Of a stretch of DNA of 64,000 nucleotides, positions 9,777 through 18,564 are shown one piece after another. Numbering within the stretch: position 1 is the stretch's first letter; every line of letters starts with the position of its first letter. The notes below the pieces were generated by a model. The model searched no databases. It was not told the origin of the DNA and was given only the letters and a program-made list of their open reading frames with translations. This DNA comes from G963678255 sp963678255. Lineage in GTDB: Bacteria; Cloacimonadota; Cloacimonadia; Cloacimonadales; WRIO01. The position numbers were made by a program, and so were the translations under genes. Location: contig OY782778.1 in the NCBI GenBank assembly GCA_963678255.2, forward strand, positions 434,001 through 498,000, read 5' to 3'.

Positions 9777-10374
9777 CTTTAATTACCGGATACTTTTTCA
9801 TGAATCTGTACATTTTAACGATTCCATAACCTAAACAAGGTAGCGAAACCACGATCAATCCTGAACCAAGATGGGTTTTGGGTACATCAAAATACATCAC
9901 TCCACAAACAGATAGGATAAGTAAACCTAAAAATATATAAATACGGCTTCGTTCCTCTATGGCTCGATATATCATGAAACCGAAAACAATGAGAAGAATA
10001 GTTCCACTAAATACAGATAAAACTAGATTTTGGGTTACTGGGTCGCTATTTCTGCTAAAAAGATAACTCATTAATCCAATAATAAGTGCTACAGCTATAA
10101 ATAATAACATAAACGACCTCCCCTTGGTTTTTATATGAGCATACCCTAGTCTTGGCCAAGTGATTCTTCTGCGTAGAGAACGAATGATCACTGGGATTAA
10201 TGGAACAAATACCATTGGAAAAGGTCTTAAATGATAGAATAAAGACAACCCAACAATGATAAGATAAAGACTGACAACGATTTCAATAATGCCATCACGA
10301 TGTAGCATTTCGCTCTTAATTTGGGAATTCATCCCATCAAGAGAAGATTTAACCATACGACCCCCTGTTTTCAT
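9766..10374 (-). CDS. Polytopic membrane protein of unknown function
   Basis: About 200 residues with five or six hydrophobic segments: IVVSLYLIIVGLSLFYHL, MVFVPLIPVII, LLFIAVALIIGLMSYLF, LVLSVFSGTILLIVFGFMIY, IYIFLGLLILSVCGVMYF and LIVVSLPCLGYGIV. Not recognised by name; an uncharacterised membrane protein next to an HTH_34 regulator is a plausible conserved pair. The start is uncertain. ATG 10374 lies only a few nt after the predicted transcription start, whereas ATG 10356 has AGGGGG just upstream and is preferred. It is the first gene of the operon with the regulator and the interrupted protease. Confidence 0.75.
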   Translation of the reverse strand: MKTGGRMVKSSLDGMNSQIKSEMLHRDGIIEIVVSLYLIIVGLSLFYHLRPFPMVFVPLIPVIIRSLRRRITWPRLGYAHIKTKGRSFMLLFIAVALIIGLMSYLFSRNSDPVTQNLVLSVFSGTILLIVFGFMIYRAIEERSRIYIFLGLLILSVCGVMYFDVPKTHLGSGLIVVSLPCLGYGIVKMYRFMKKYPVIKDAD

Positions 10375-10381
10375 ATAAACA

Positions 10382-10414
10382 GGTTTATAATATAAACCGC
10401 CCTTGTTTTGTCAA
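10382..10414 (-). promoter_or_regulatory. Promoter with overlapping 17-bp palindromic operator
   Basis: On the minus strand TTGACA (10414-10409), a 16-nt spacer and TATTAT (10392-10387) form a sigma-70-like promoter. The perfect palindrome GGTTTATA-A-TATAAACC (10382-10398) covers the -10 box, the classical arrangement for repression. The likely binder is the winged-helix regulator encoded as the second gene of this operon. A degenerate copy of the same region lies at 13719-13757. Confidence 0.75.
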
Positions 10415-11132
10415 GATTAAATTCTTATTTAAATTGATTTTTAATTATAATAAGAACCAATAATGGTACTATGAAATAAAAATATATGTTTCAATGACCA
10501 GTTAAAAACAATTTGGGAGACTGTTCTCTTCAAAAAGCAAAGAATAGAGGATAAATGGACAAAGCAGTTACAAAAAGTGAACAACGTTTTGATAGTTGTA
10601 ACTATATCAAGAATTGGCATGTATAGGAGAAGATTTTTTATAACTTAAAAATTAGATTCAAAAGAAACAGAAGCACAGAAAAATGTAACTTCTCAGGTAT
10701 CTGGAGGTTAAATGGACTCATTTGATTTTATAATTATCTGGAAGTCAGGTATTTACTTTTTGTTTATCAATATAAGTGGAATATGGACATTCTGGTTCAA
10801 GTTTCTTTCATTGATTACTGAACCTGAGTTATAAGGTCAATTTTAATAATAGTATCTGTTTCAGGTAAGGAGTTAGAGATGGGTGAACTGATTTTCAATT
10901 TCGAGAACGAGCCATTCTCGCTTCATGAAGAAACAAGAAAAGTAATTATTATCGTGTGAAGAGCACGATAAGCCAGATTAAGAGAGATAAACGACTATAT
11001 TCTATGCAGTATAAGTGTCACATGACTCTGATCATAAAAGAATTACTTTCAAAATTTATAATTGTTAATGATATATAGAAAATCTATTTGACAACATTAA
11101 TTAAATTATACATAGGTAGATTAGGAGGAATT
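10415..11132. other. Intergenic region with dispersed repeat and a hairpin
   Basis: No gene seen. It contains a 119-bp repeat (10516-10634, partner 13434-13561) and a hairpin of the TTTCGAG family at 10899-10926 (GAGAAC-gagcc-ATTCTC). The rest is AT-rich unique sequence before the S41 peptidase. Confidence 0.6.
10516..10634 (+). repeat. 119-bp direct repeat flanking the S41 peptidase gene (left)
   Basis: It begins GGAGACTGTTC and ends in AGGAGAAGAT. It is about 90% identical to 13434-13561, same orientation. A short piece of it (GAGACTGTTCACTTCAAAAA) recurs at about 52313, and an inverse piece at about 16753-16793. Confidence 0.9.
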
Positions 11133-13415
11133 ATGAATTATAAACAAACTATTTTCTGGCAACTAATTCTATTTTCTATTAGTCAACTTCTTTCTTTAGA
11201 CCTAAAAAAAGACAATAAACGTAAAGTCCAAAACCTTCTTGCTTTTGCAAAAATGTATGGTTATGTTCGTTTCTTTCACCCTTCTGACGAAGCTCAGGAA
11301 ATAAACTGGGAAAAATTCGCATCCTATGGCTCATCGAAAGTCATTCAAGCAAAAAATGATAATGAACTAAAAAATATTCTGAATAACTTATTCAAACCTA
11401 TCGCACCCACTTCTCATGTTTACCAAAAAAGTGAAACAATTGATAAATCTTTAAAAGAAAACATTCCTTTAGATTTATCAAATTTTAAATTAACTTTTTG
11501 GCAGTATAATGGTTTACAAATTAATAATGCTATTTATGTTTCTGGAAGAACTAACCGTTTTTTCAAAGTCATGAAGAAACCTGATAAGTCGGAAGTCGTC
11601 GCAAAATTTACTTTTAAACTTTCAAAAAATTGCATGATTCAAGATAGTGTCAGGATTTCAATGAAAGCGATTAAACCTTTTATGGATTCTTTAGATACCA
11701 GAATTTCTTATGAATCAGATATGAAGAAATATTTTAACCCAATACAAGATAGTATAACTGATAATGCTTGGCATACTTATTCTTTCACTATGCCAAAAGA
11801 CAATATAGTAGATAATAAAATTTTGATTTATATCGATAATTTCGAGAAAGTGTTGATCGATGAATTTACATTAGAAATTAAAAAGAATGAACAATGGCAA
11901 CTCATAGAAAAACATAATTTCAACTCAGATCGTATTGGTTCACTTCCTCAAAATCTTCTGTTTGGCAATGTTTTGTTATACAATGTTGACTACTTTGTTA
12001 AGGAATATGAAAATAAAAAGGTACTTGAAGTCAGCAAATCAAACTCTTCACTTGATTACACAATGGGCTATTATGATAAGATATTTGATTTGTCCTTAAC
12101 CTTTCCAGAAATCATTGATAAACCTATTAATAATAATTTAATGCTTTTTATGCCATTGACATTGTATTGTAATAGTGATTATACCTATCCAAAAGCTGAT
12201 ACAAAAGCATTAAAAATTCTTCAAGATTCATTATCTCTCGTTGATACTAAAAGTGGTGATGATCTTGATAATCGGATTGCTAGTGTCATTATCTATTGGA
12301 ATTATCTCCAACACTTCTATCCATATTGGGATTTGGCTGGTAATAAATGGAATGATCAGCTAACACAAGCATTAGAAGAAGTCTTTAATACCAAAGATAA
12401 CCGTGACATACTTTTTCTTATTAAAAAGATGGGTTCTTATACCAAAGATGCTCACTGTTATATAAATAATTACCAATTAATAAATCGCAAATCATTACCT
12501 TTTAGAATTGATTGGATAGAGAAGAAGTGGATCCTTACAGCTAAGATTGATTCAGTCTGTTCGATTCCTCCAGGTTCCGAACTAATCTCAATTGATGGGC
12601 ATGATTTTAATAATTTTATGAGAGAAAACAGAATTTATCATGAGAAATCATCAGTTCATGGTACTTTGAGTAATCTTTTTAATAATATTATGAGTTATTA
12701 TCAAAATGTAGAGCCGGAATTTATCTTTAAAACACCTCAGGCAGAATTAATAAAAAAGAAATATCCTTTAAGAAATGATCTCCCATTCTTCACCTTATTT
12801 AAAAACCCTGAAAACCTTATTGAATATCCTGATAGCATTTATTATCTTAATATTAATACCCAAGCCTTAACAGATCAAGATTTAGAAAGTTTGTACCCAA
12901 AACTGATAAAAGCTAAGGGTATCATTCTGGACTTAAGATATTATCCAGGGATATCATTGGATTTATTAAGTCATTTGATTTCAACAGAAAATACAGTTAA
13001 GGAATATTTTAAAGAATACAGGGTCTATCCAGATCATGAAAATATATTTGTGACTGAAAAAGAAATAGGATGGCCAATAAAACCAAAAGAACCCTATATT
13101 CATACTAAAACGGTTGTTCTCTCCAGTACTCTTTCTCAGAGCTATTGTGAATCGTATATTAGTTATTTGCAAATGAATAAACTAGCAACTGTGATCGGCA
13201 GTCATACGACAGGTTCAACAGGTAATATTGTTAGAACTTCTTTACCTTGTGATATTTACGTTATTTGGACAGGTATGTATATCAAGAATTATGATGGAAC
13301 CCGATTTCATGGTACAGGTGTAACGCCAGACATTGAAGTCTGTCAGACAATCAATGGAATAGGTGAAGGACGCGATGAAGTGTTAGAAAAAGCACTAGAA
13401 TTTATGAGAAAATAG
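11133..13415 (+). CDS. S41 family peptidase, secreted or membrane-anchored
   Basis: About 760 residues, with a hydrophobic N-terminal signal (IFWQLILFSISQLLSL). The first 400 residues include a beta-rich region with no recognised name. The C-terminal third is an S41 (tail-specific/CTP-like) protease domain: a helical segment (IIYWNYLQHFYPYWDLAGN), MGSYTKDAHCYINN, IILDLRYYPG, then VVLSSTLSQSYCESYISYL with the probable catalytic serine, and GSHTTGSTGNI. The end (HGTGVTPDIEV) is typical. The start at 11133 is chosen because AGGAGG lies 4 nt upstream; an upstream TTG at 11088 lacks a ribosome site. It is bracketed by direct repeats at 10516 and 13434. Confidence 0.88.
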   Translation: MNYKQTIFWQLILFSISQLLSLDLKKDNKRKVQNLLAFAKMYGYVRFFHPSDEAQEINWEKFASYGSSKVIQAKNDNELKNILNNLFKPIAPTSHVYQKSETIDKSLKENIPLDLSNFKLTFWQYNGLQINNAIYVSGRTNRFFKVMKKPDKSEVVAKFTFKLSKNCMIQDSVRISMKAIKPFMDSLDTRISYESDMKKYFNPIQDSITDNAWHTYSFTMPKDNIVDNKILIYIDNFEKVLIDEFTLEIKKNEQWQLIEKHNFNSDRIGSLPQNLLFGNVLLYNVDYFVKEYENKKVLEVSKSNSSLDYTMGYYDKIFDLSLTFPEIIDKPINNNLMLFMPLTLYCNSDYTYPKADTKALKILQDSLSLVDTKSGDDLDNRIASVIIYWNYLQHFYPYWDLAGNKWNDQLTQALEEVFNTKDNRDILFLIKKMGSYTKDAHCYINNYQLINRKSLPFRIDWIEKKWILTAKIDSVCSIPPGSELISIDGHDFNNFMRENRIYHEKSSVHGTLSNLFNNIMSYYQNVEPEFIFKTPQAELIKKKYPLRNDLPFFTLFKNPENLIEYPDSIYYLNINTQALTDQDLESLYPKLIKAKGIILDLRYYPGISLDLLSHLISTENTVKEYFKEYRVYPDHENIFVTEKEIGWPIKPKEPYIHTKTVVLSSTLSQSYCESYISYLQMNKLATVIGSHTTGSTGNIVRTSLPCDIYVIWTGMYIKNYDGTRFHGTGVTPDIEVCQTINGIGEGRDEVLEKALEFMRK

Positions 13416-13433
13416 CAGAAATACATATCAAAA

Positions 13434-13561
13434 GGAGACTGTTCACTTCAAAAAGCAAAGAATAGAGGAAAATTGACAAAGCAGTAACAACAATTGAACA
13501 ACGTTTTGATAGTTATAACTATATCAAGAATTGGCATGTACAGGAGAAGATATGGTTATTT
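13434..13561 (+). repeat. Direct repeat flanking the S41 peptidase gene (right)
   Basis: Partner of 10516-10634. It begins 18 nt after the stop of the peptidase gene. Confidence 0.9.
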
Positions 13562-13992
13562 CTTTGAAATGGTAGTGTTCATTTCTTTTGTCTTGAGAGT
13601 TTGTGCAAAAACGATTTTTAAAAGTTCATAAAAATTTATATCAAAAATAACATAAAGTTACCAATTCACAAATTGAGTGATTCCTGATGCGTTTTACGAA
13701 CATCAAATGATCTTAATAACAGGTTTATAATATATACCGCTCTTATTTTTTCAAGATTTAGTTTTAGTTTTTTCAACTTTGACCTCGGAGACTGCCCAAA
13801 ATATATAAGTTCCCATTAAGCAACTCTGTTACTTATAGGCAAGAAAATGAACCTATATGCTCCATATCGATGTATTCTTGATATAATCAGTAAAAATCTT
13901 TACTAATTAAAGAAATAATTACTTCAAATCATCTCCTAAATCTGAGTTCCAACTATCTCTTTCCCTGATTAAAATGTATAAATAGTACAATC
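13562..13992. other. Intergenic region with a degenerate operator/promoter copy
   Basis: At 13719-13757 the sequence AACAGGTTTATAATATATAC, followed by a CGCTCTT...TCAAGATT stretch, copies the promoter-operator at 10378-10418. The palindrome is one base off perfect (GGTTTATA-A-TATATACC) and the -35 box is changed to TTGAAA. No gene follows it on the minus strand before the peptidase, so it looks like a duplicated relic. The remainder shows nothing recognisable. Confidence 0.6.
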
Positions 13993-14155
13993 GCCCATGA
14001 AAAAATGGTGTGTTCTGGAGCGAGTTCGGCTCGGACTCGAAATATTAAAACCTCAATGCTTTCAATCGTTCCAGAGGAACGAAATATTGGTAGCCGATGA
14101 TTTTAATCATCGGAACATATCCAACCAACAACATATAGCTCCATCGGAGCGACAC
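13993..14155 (+). repeat. Four-hairpin composite repeat, copy 1
   Basis: One unit holds four hairpins in a row: GAGTTCG-gct-CGGACTC, CGTTCC-aga-GGAACG, CCGATGATT-tt-AATCATCGG, and GCTCC-atc-GGAGC. Inverse copies lie at 21836-21998 and 22625-22790. An 84-codon open frame across it is a by-product of the repeat. Confidence 0.9.
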
Positions 14156-14277
14156 ATTAAATCCAGAGCTAATAACTCATCATCATCATTTCAAAGAAAT
14201 GAAAAGACCTTATACAATATATGCCATACTAAAGCAATCCACCAACGATGAAGCTTATCTTTTATCTTATATCTCCT

Positions 14278-14447
14278 ATGAAACATCTTGTGTATTTGTC
14301 TATTTTAATTAATTAATCCATAAAATATATTAAATATCCAGGTATCAAGACAAAAGAAATGAACAATACTATCTCAAAGAAATATCCATATCTTCTCCAA
14401 TAGATGTCAATTTTTTAAAAGGACAATCTCAAAACAAGGTGTTTCAT
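14278..14447 (+). mobile_element. MITE-like 170-bp element, copy 1
   Basis: Bounded by 14-bp inverted repeats ATGAAACATCTTGT and ACAAGGTGTTTCAT. It has no coding capacity. The ends match those of the IS110-type element at 14484-16157 (first about 24 bp and last 14 bp), so it behaves like a non-autonomous relative. A 36-bp spacer with the CAGGC-gaca-GCCTG hairpin separates it from that element. Confidence 0.8.
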
Positions 14448-14497
14448 TTTTACCAAACAGGCGACAGCCTGATATGAGCTCCTATGAAACACCTTGT

Positions 14498-14734
14498 GTA
14501 TTTGTCTTATTTAATTCTATCTAATATAAAATCCTTATTTAACTATAATTTTATTGTTTTATGATATAAAAAATTTTGCACTTATGCTATTAAATCTATT
14601 TAATCTCCTATTCGGGATAATATTTTTTCAAATATCTCACCAGTTATCAAAACAAAAAAGCATAAGCAACCAAGCTCCTATACGGGGATTTATCCACCAA
14701 TGATAAAACGGCCTTTTGCAAAATATTTTTTTAA
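14498..14734 (-). ncRNA. Candidate guide (bridge/seek) RNA region of the IS110-type element
   Basis: Non-coding 237 bp between the transposase stop and the element end. A long-range stem can form between CTTATGC (about 14581-14587) and GCATAAG (14660-14666). Two similar unpaired segments, TCTCCTATTCGGG (14604-14616) and GCTCCTATACGGG (14674-14686), share CTCCTAT with the element-target junction; the longer match is AGCTCCTAT (14673-14681 versus 14477-14485). Guide loops matching target and donor are known for this family. Assignment here is inference; no RNA is demonstrated. Confidence 0.35.
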
Positions 14735-16063
14735 TTAAACTACTTGTTTGATTTCATAACCAAGTTTTTTTGCCAATTTTTTAAAGTTATCTTCCATTTT
14801 CTTTCTATTCAATTCTTCATAAAAATTTTCTCCTAATTCAGAATAGGATTTTTTATATCGAATCATTGTATAATAGATAACTGCTATTTTTCTGCCTGTA
14901 GCTGTTATTGCCTTCTGATAACCAATTTGTGCCATCTTTTTACGGAAAAATGCACCTAAATAACTATGGCTGTTTCTCAATGTAGTTGCACATTGTCGAA
15001 AAATTGAAGCTGCATTACTTTGAACTTTATTTGTACTATTTTGAAAAACTGTCCCTCCGGTTATTCTATGATTCGGAGATAATCCAAGCCAAGATGTAAA
15101 ATTTTTACTATTTTTCCATTTACTCATATCAAAGCCTGTTTCTCCAATTAACTTTTCTACTGATAGTATATTAAGACCAGGTATCTCACATAAGTCAACA
15201 CCTATTGCTTGAACGATGTTATGATTAATATCATTACTATCATTTTCTTCAATTGAAATATTTTCCTCATCAATTGGTTGACTCATTAATAAAAATAAAT
15301 TATTAATCTGTGAATCTGTCTCTTCAATTTTTGATAAGAAAAATTCATAAAAATTTACTGCCTGTTTGAGAATGTACAGTTGTTCAAATTGCAGACTACC
15401 ACTCAATGCTTTAATGATCTCTTCATTACTTTTTTTTACACCTTTCTTTTTATATGACACAAGAACTTCAGGATTTGTCTCTCCTGAAAGTATTGCTTTT
15501 ATTATACTCATTCCTGTCTTGCCAGTAATGTCAGAAATGACTTGATGAAGATAAAAGTTCATTAGAGTTAAGGCTTTTTGCATATGCTGGATATGTATGT
15601 TATTCTCTTTAACTAATTTGTCTCTATAACGAGTTAATACTTTTATTTCTCGTATATTCTTCTCCGGAATAAATGAGGGTGTTAGGAGACCATAGGAATG
15701 TAATTTTCTCAGCCAATCACAATCAAATTTATCTGTTTTCTTTCTACCTGGTGCATTTTTAACATGTTTTGCATTGCATAAACTTAATTTAAAACCTCTT
15801 GATTCAAGTATTTCATAGAGGGGAATCCAATAGATTCCGGTTGATTCCATTGCCACTGATGTTACTTTGCAAGAAGTTAACCAATCAGCTATAGCATTTA
15901 AATCGCAGGTATAAGAACCAAATTTGCGTATATGATCTTCACAAATAGTAGGAGATACACTTACCCAATTTTCTTTGGAACCAATATCGATTCCTGCAGA
16001 GTGATGATTGATTACTGAAATTTCGTTAGATGCTGATTCAATTTTCTCATTTTTTTTTCTCAT
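14735..16063 (-). CDS. IS110 family transposase (DEDD recombinase)
   Basis: About 442 residues. The N-terminal DEDD RuvC-like domain shows GIDIGSKENWVSVS, then VAMESTGIYWIPLYEIL, and the GRKKTDKFDCDWLRKL motif with the last acidic residues. A central coiled region follows. The C-terminal Transposase_20 domain shows IPGLNILSVEKLIGETG, FTSWLGLSPNHRITGG, and ATTLRNSHSYLGAFFRKK. The start at 16063 is preferred over 16087 because AAGGAGGG lies 7 nt upstream. The frame is intact, so the element may be active. Confidence 0.94.
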   Translation of the reverse strand: MRKKNEKIESASNEISVINHHSAGIDIGSKENWVSVSPTICEDHIRKFGSYTCDLNAIADWLTSCKVTSVAMESTGIYWIPLYEILESRGFKLSLCNAKHVKNAPGRKKTDKFDCDWLRKLHSYGLLTPSFIPEKNIREIKVLTRYRDKLVKENNIHIQHMQKALTLMNFYLHQVISDITGKTGMSIIKAILSGETNPEVLVSYKKKGVKKSNEEIIKALSGSLQFEQLYILKQAVNFYEFFLSKIEETDSQINNLFLLMSQPIDEENISIEENDSNDINHNIVQAIGVDLCEIPGLNILSVEKLIGETGFDMSKWKNSKNFTSWLGLSPNHRITGGTVFQNSTNKVQSNAASIFRQCATTLRNSHSYLGAFFRKKMAQIGYQKAITATGRKIAVIYYTMIRYKKSYSELGENFYEELNRKKMEDNFKKLAKKLGYEIKQVV

Positions 16064-16193
16064 TTTAAGTCCCTCCTTTTTGATCATAAATACAACATTT
16101 TGATACTAATTGTCAAAAATATTTTGATTTTTACAGAGATATAACAAGGTGTTTCATTTTTACCAAACAGGCAACAGCCTGATATGAGCTCCT

Positions 16194-16363
16194 ATGAAAC
16201 ACCTTGTGTATTTGTCTATTTTAATTAATTAATCCATAAAATATATTAAATATCCAGGTATCAAGACAAAAGTAATGAACAATACTATCTCAAAGAAATA
16301 TCCATATCTTCTCCAATAGATGTCAATTTTTTAAAAGGACAATCTCAAAACAAGGTGTTTCAT
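16194..16363 (+). mobile_element. MITE-like 170-bp element, copy 2
   Basis: Same orientation and ends as copy 1. With copy 3 and the 36-bp spacers it forms a tandem array with a 206-bp period to the right of the IS110-type element. Confidence 0.85.
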
Positions 16364-16399
16364 TTTTACCAAACAGGCAACAGCCTGATATGAGCTCCT

Positions 16400-16569
16400 A
16401 TGAAACACCTTGTGTATTTGTCTATTTTAATTAATTAATCCATAAAATATATTAAATATCCAGGTATCAAGACAAAAGTAATGAACAATACTATCTCAAA
16501 GAAATATCCATATCTTCTCCAATAGATGTCAATTTTTTAAAAGGACAATCTCAAAACAAGGTGTTTCAT
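16400..16569 (+). mobile_element. MITE-like 170-bp element, copy 3
   Basis: Exactly 206 bp from copy 2 and almost identical. The spacer hairpin follows, then a CAAATCTCCGATTTG hairpin module. Confidence 0.85.
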
Positions 16570-17063
16570 TTTTACCAAACAGGCAACAGCCTGATATGAG
16601 CTTTTATCTGCAAATCTCCGATTTGCCATTATCTGTAGTGCGTCAGCGCTACCATTATCTTAACCAATTTATGTCAATTTTAGAAATAGCTTTAATTATA
16701 AAGGCTATGTTCACTTTTTGTTGCTGATTTTCCTGATTTTCCTGATTATCCTCTATTCATCGCTTTTTGAAGTGAATAGTCTCGCCTCTTAAGATAAACT
16801 TGAGAAAGTTTACCTGAAGTCCTTATGAAATGTAAATTCTGTTCTCTGTCAGATCACATAAAGAAATCAAGGCAAATATCTTGTTTGTTGTTAACAAGGT
16901 GCAAATTGGAAGATCACCCAACGAGTTGACAGCACAAATCATAAAGGAACTGCAAGAAATCAAGTGATTATTCTTTGTTAGTGGTCCTTTTTTATATGCT
17001 TAGAAAAAGGGTCTCAAATCAATTTCTTTTCTTTCTGGAAACCAGAAAATTAATAAAAAATAG
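16570..17063. other. Intergenic region with hairpin modules and a possible gene fragment
   Basis: It contains the module GCAAATC-tcc-GATTTGC, then GTAGTGC-gtca-GCGCTAC (about 16598-16660), and an inverse piece of the 119-bp repeat (about 16753-16793). Between about 16836 and 16965 a plus-strand frame reads ANILFVVNKVQIGRSPNELT then AQIIKELQEIK and a stop, without a start codon. It looks protein-like and may be the tail of a lost gene, but I cannot name it. Confidence 0.5.
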
Positions 17064-17096
17064 AAAAACAGCAAGATTTCTTTTCTTGCTGTTTTT
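17064..17096 (-). terminator. Rho-independent terminator after the Ntn-hydrolase gene
   Basis: AACAGCAAGA paired with TCTTGCTGTT around a 7-nt loop, followed on the minus strand by a T-rich run. It lies 23 nt past the stop of the hydrolase gene. Confidence 0.85.
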
Positions 17097-17118
17097 GCTG
17101 TTCTGTTTTGTTTGGTTA

Positions 17119-18564
17119 TTACTGTTTGATAAATTCTACCATCATCAATGGTAAGCCATTAAATATAAGTTGTCCAGTCATGACATCTTTATTGGCTTGA
17201 ACAATAATTCTGATATCAGCATATTTTTTCTTTAAAGTTAAAGTAAACGAGAGTTGGTCATTATTTAGCTCAAGATTTTCTATTGGTTCAGATACAAGTT
17301 CACCTTTGCTGTTAGTGCAAGTCCCTGAAATAGCGTCTTTTTTAGAATTGATAGTGAGTGTCCATTGATCATCAACAAAGAGATTGGGATAAAAAGAATT
17401 AAAGACTGGGTTATCACAGTTTACCTTTGCCTTCCATACACCCGTTATAATCTGATTTTCCTGTTTTTCAGCAGATTTATAAAAGCTAGCAACCCGCTGA
17501 ATACATTCATCATTTGTTAGTTCATCAGGCATAATTTGGTTGAAAGGGATATCAAATTTCCTCACTAATTCAAGATTTTTCTCATCTGTAAACTGAGAAA
17601 ACTTTTCGCTGACATCTCCGCCTTTTTTTATATCCATATCTAAAATCAATACCGGAGTTTGATTGGAAAAGTCTATCTTATTTAGTTCAAAAGTCTTTAT
17701 TTCCTGAAATCCTTCGGTTTTAAAGTAGATCTTTCCGTTCAAAGCATCAATAATGACTGACCATTTGGTTTCACAGGTCTTACTTAATTGCTCCAATATT
17801 TTAAATCCATATTTTACTGCGGATTCAGAAACAGAATAATCCTTTAACATCACCGCGGTATGTACAAATCTACCGGCTGATAGGTTATCCAGCGACGAAT
17901 CATTTCTCCCACCAAAACCCTGATAATAGCTCATCTTCTCCATTTCAATATCATAAGGCATATTAAACAAAGCTGGAATTGGCATTTCTTCTTTTTGATG
18001 TATGACTGTTTTCCCCCCTAGATATTCAATAGCAGCATAATTTCCATTTTTATCCCCGATAAAAAAATGCCAAGCAGGACCATCTAATTCCATCTCTTGA
18101 ACTGATTGTATCACTTGCTCAACATTTTTGTAATTATCAAGAATATATTGCATCCAATTTGAAGCAAATAATCTTTTTGTTTTCCCTACACTACCGTACT
18201 TTCCCAATACATTACTCATCTCCCAAATATATAAACCTTCTTCATTCAATCCACCATCAATCAAATCTTTCCCAAAAGAATTAAAACTCACAGATCCATA
18301 TTTTGAGATCCAATTCAAGGTTGAAGGATTTTTCCTATCTTTGGTTAATAATTCGCTTAAAGTACAGCCCTTCTTAAAAACACTTCTCTTATTGATAAAC
18401 ACATAACCTGATACTTTCATCCCTGGCTGATCTAAATTATGGCCAAATATCAGTTTGTCAGTGTGTTTCAACATAAATGTCGAGCAAGATTCTAATTTGA
18501 TGATTGAAGCCCAAAACAAGAATGTTAAAGCGATAATGATTCCTAATGATTTTAGCTTATACAT
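17119..18564 (-). CDS. Choloylglycine hydrolase-like / linear amide C-N hydrolase (Ntn hydrolase)
   Basis: A protein of 481 residues with an N-terminal hydrophobic signal (LGIIIALTFLFWASIIKL) directly before ESCSTFML. The cysteine there (about residue 27) is the expected N-terminal nucleophile exposed by processing. The motifs FGHNLDQPG, LIDGGLNEEGLYIWEM and AAIEYLGGKTVIH fit the penicillin V acylase / bile salt hydrolase superfamily. About 100 C-terminal residues form an extra beta-rich domain (TGVWKAKVNCDNPVF...). The substrate is unknown; amide-linked lipids or bile-salt-like compounds are possible. It starts after GAGGGGG and overlaps the tetR stop by 8 nt, so the two form one operon. Confidence 0.82.
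   Translation of the reverse strand: MYKLKSLGIIIALTFLFWASIIKLESCSTFMLKHTDKLIFGHNLDQPGMKVSGYVFINKRSVFKKGCTLSELLTKDRKNPSTLNWISKYGSVSFNSFGKDLIDGGLNEEGLYIWEMSNVLGKYGSVGKTKRLFASNWMQYILDNYKNVEQVIQSVQEMELDGPAWHFFIGDKNGNYAAIEYLGGKTVIHQKEEMPIPALFNMPYDIEMEKMSYYQGFGGRNDSSLDNLSAGRFVHTAVMLKDYSVSESAVKYGFKILEQLSKTCETKWSVIIDALNGKIYFKTEGFQEIKTFELNKIDFSNQTPVLILDMDIKKGGDVSEKFSQFTDEKNLELVRKFDIPFNQIMPDELTNDECIQRVASFYKSAEKQENQIITGVWKAKVNCDNPVFNSFYPNLFVDDQWTLTINSKKDAISGTCTNSKGELVSEPIENLELNNDQLSFTLTLKKKYADIRIIVQANKDVMTGQLIFNGLPLMMVEFIKQ

Larger units (their letters stand above)
14484..16157 (-). mobile_element. IS110/IS1111-type insertion sequence
   Basis: The element contains a DEDD transposase gene and is bounded by 14-bp inverted repeats ATGAAACACCTTGT (14484-14497) and ACAAGGTGTTTCAT (16144-16157). 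The long non-coding stretch (14498-14734) lies downstream of the transposase, as in the IS1111 group where the guide (seek/bridge) RNA is encoded. On each side lies the spacer hairpin CAGGC/GCCTG that also separates the MITE-like copies, so the target is apparently that palindromic module. No target duplication is seen, as expected for this family. The exact ends are inferred. Confidence 0.8.

Noticed and set aside
13997..14251. 84-codon ORF in the four-hairpin repeat, also seen at 21724-21975 and 22587-22790
   Set aside because: It arises from the repeat itself; the three copies extend differently and have no ribosome site.
16826..16930. Small plus-strand ORF starting MKCKFCS, zinc-finger-like
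   Set aside because: Only about 34 codons, no ribosome site, and it overlaps a different frame that looks more protein-like but lacks a start.
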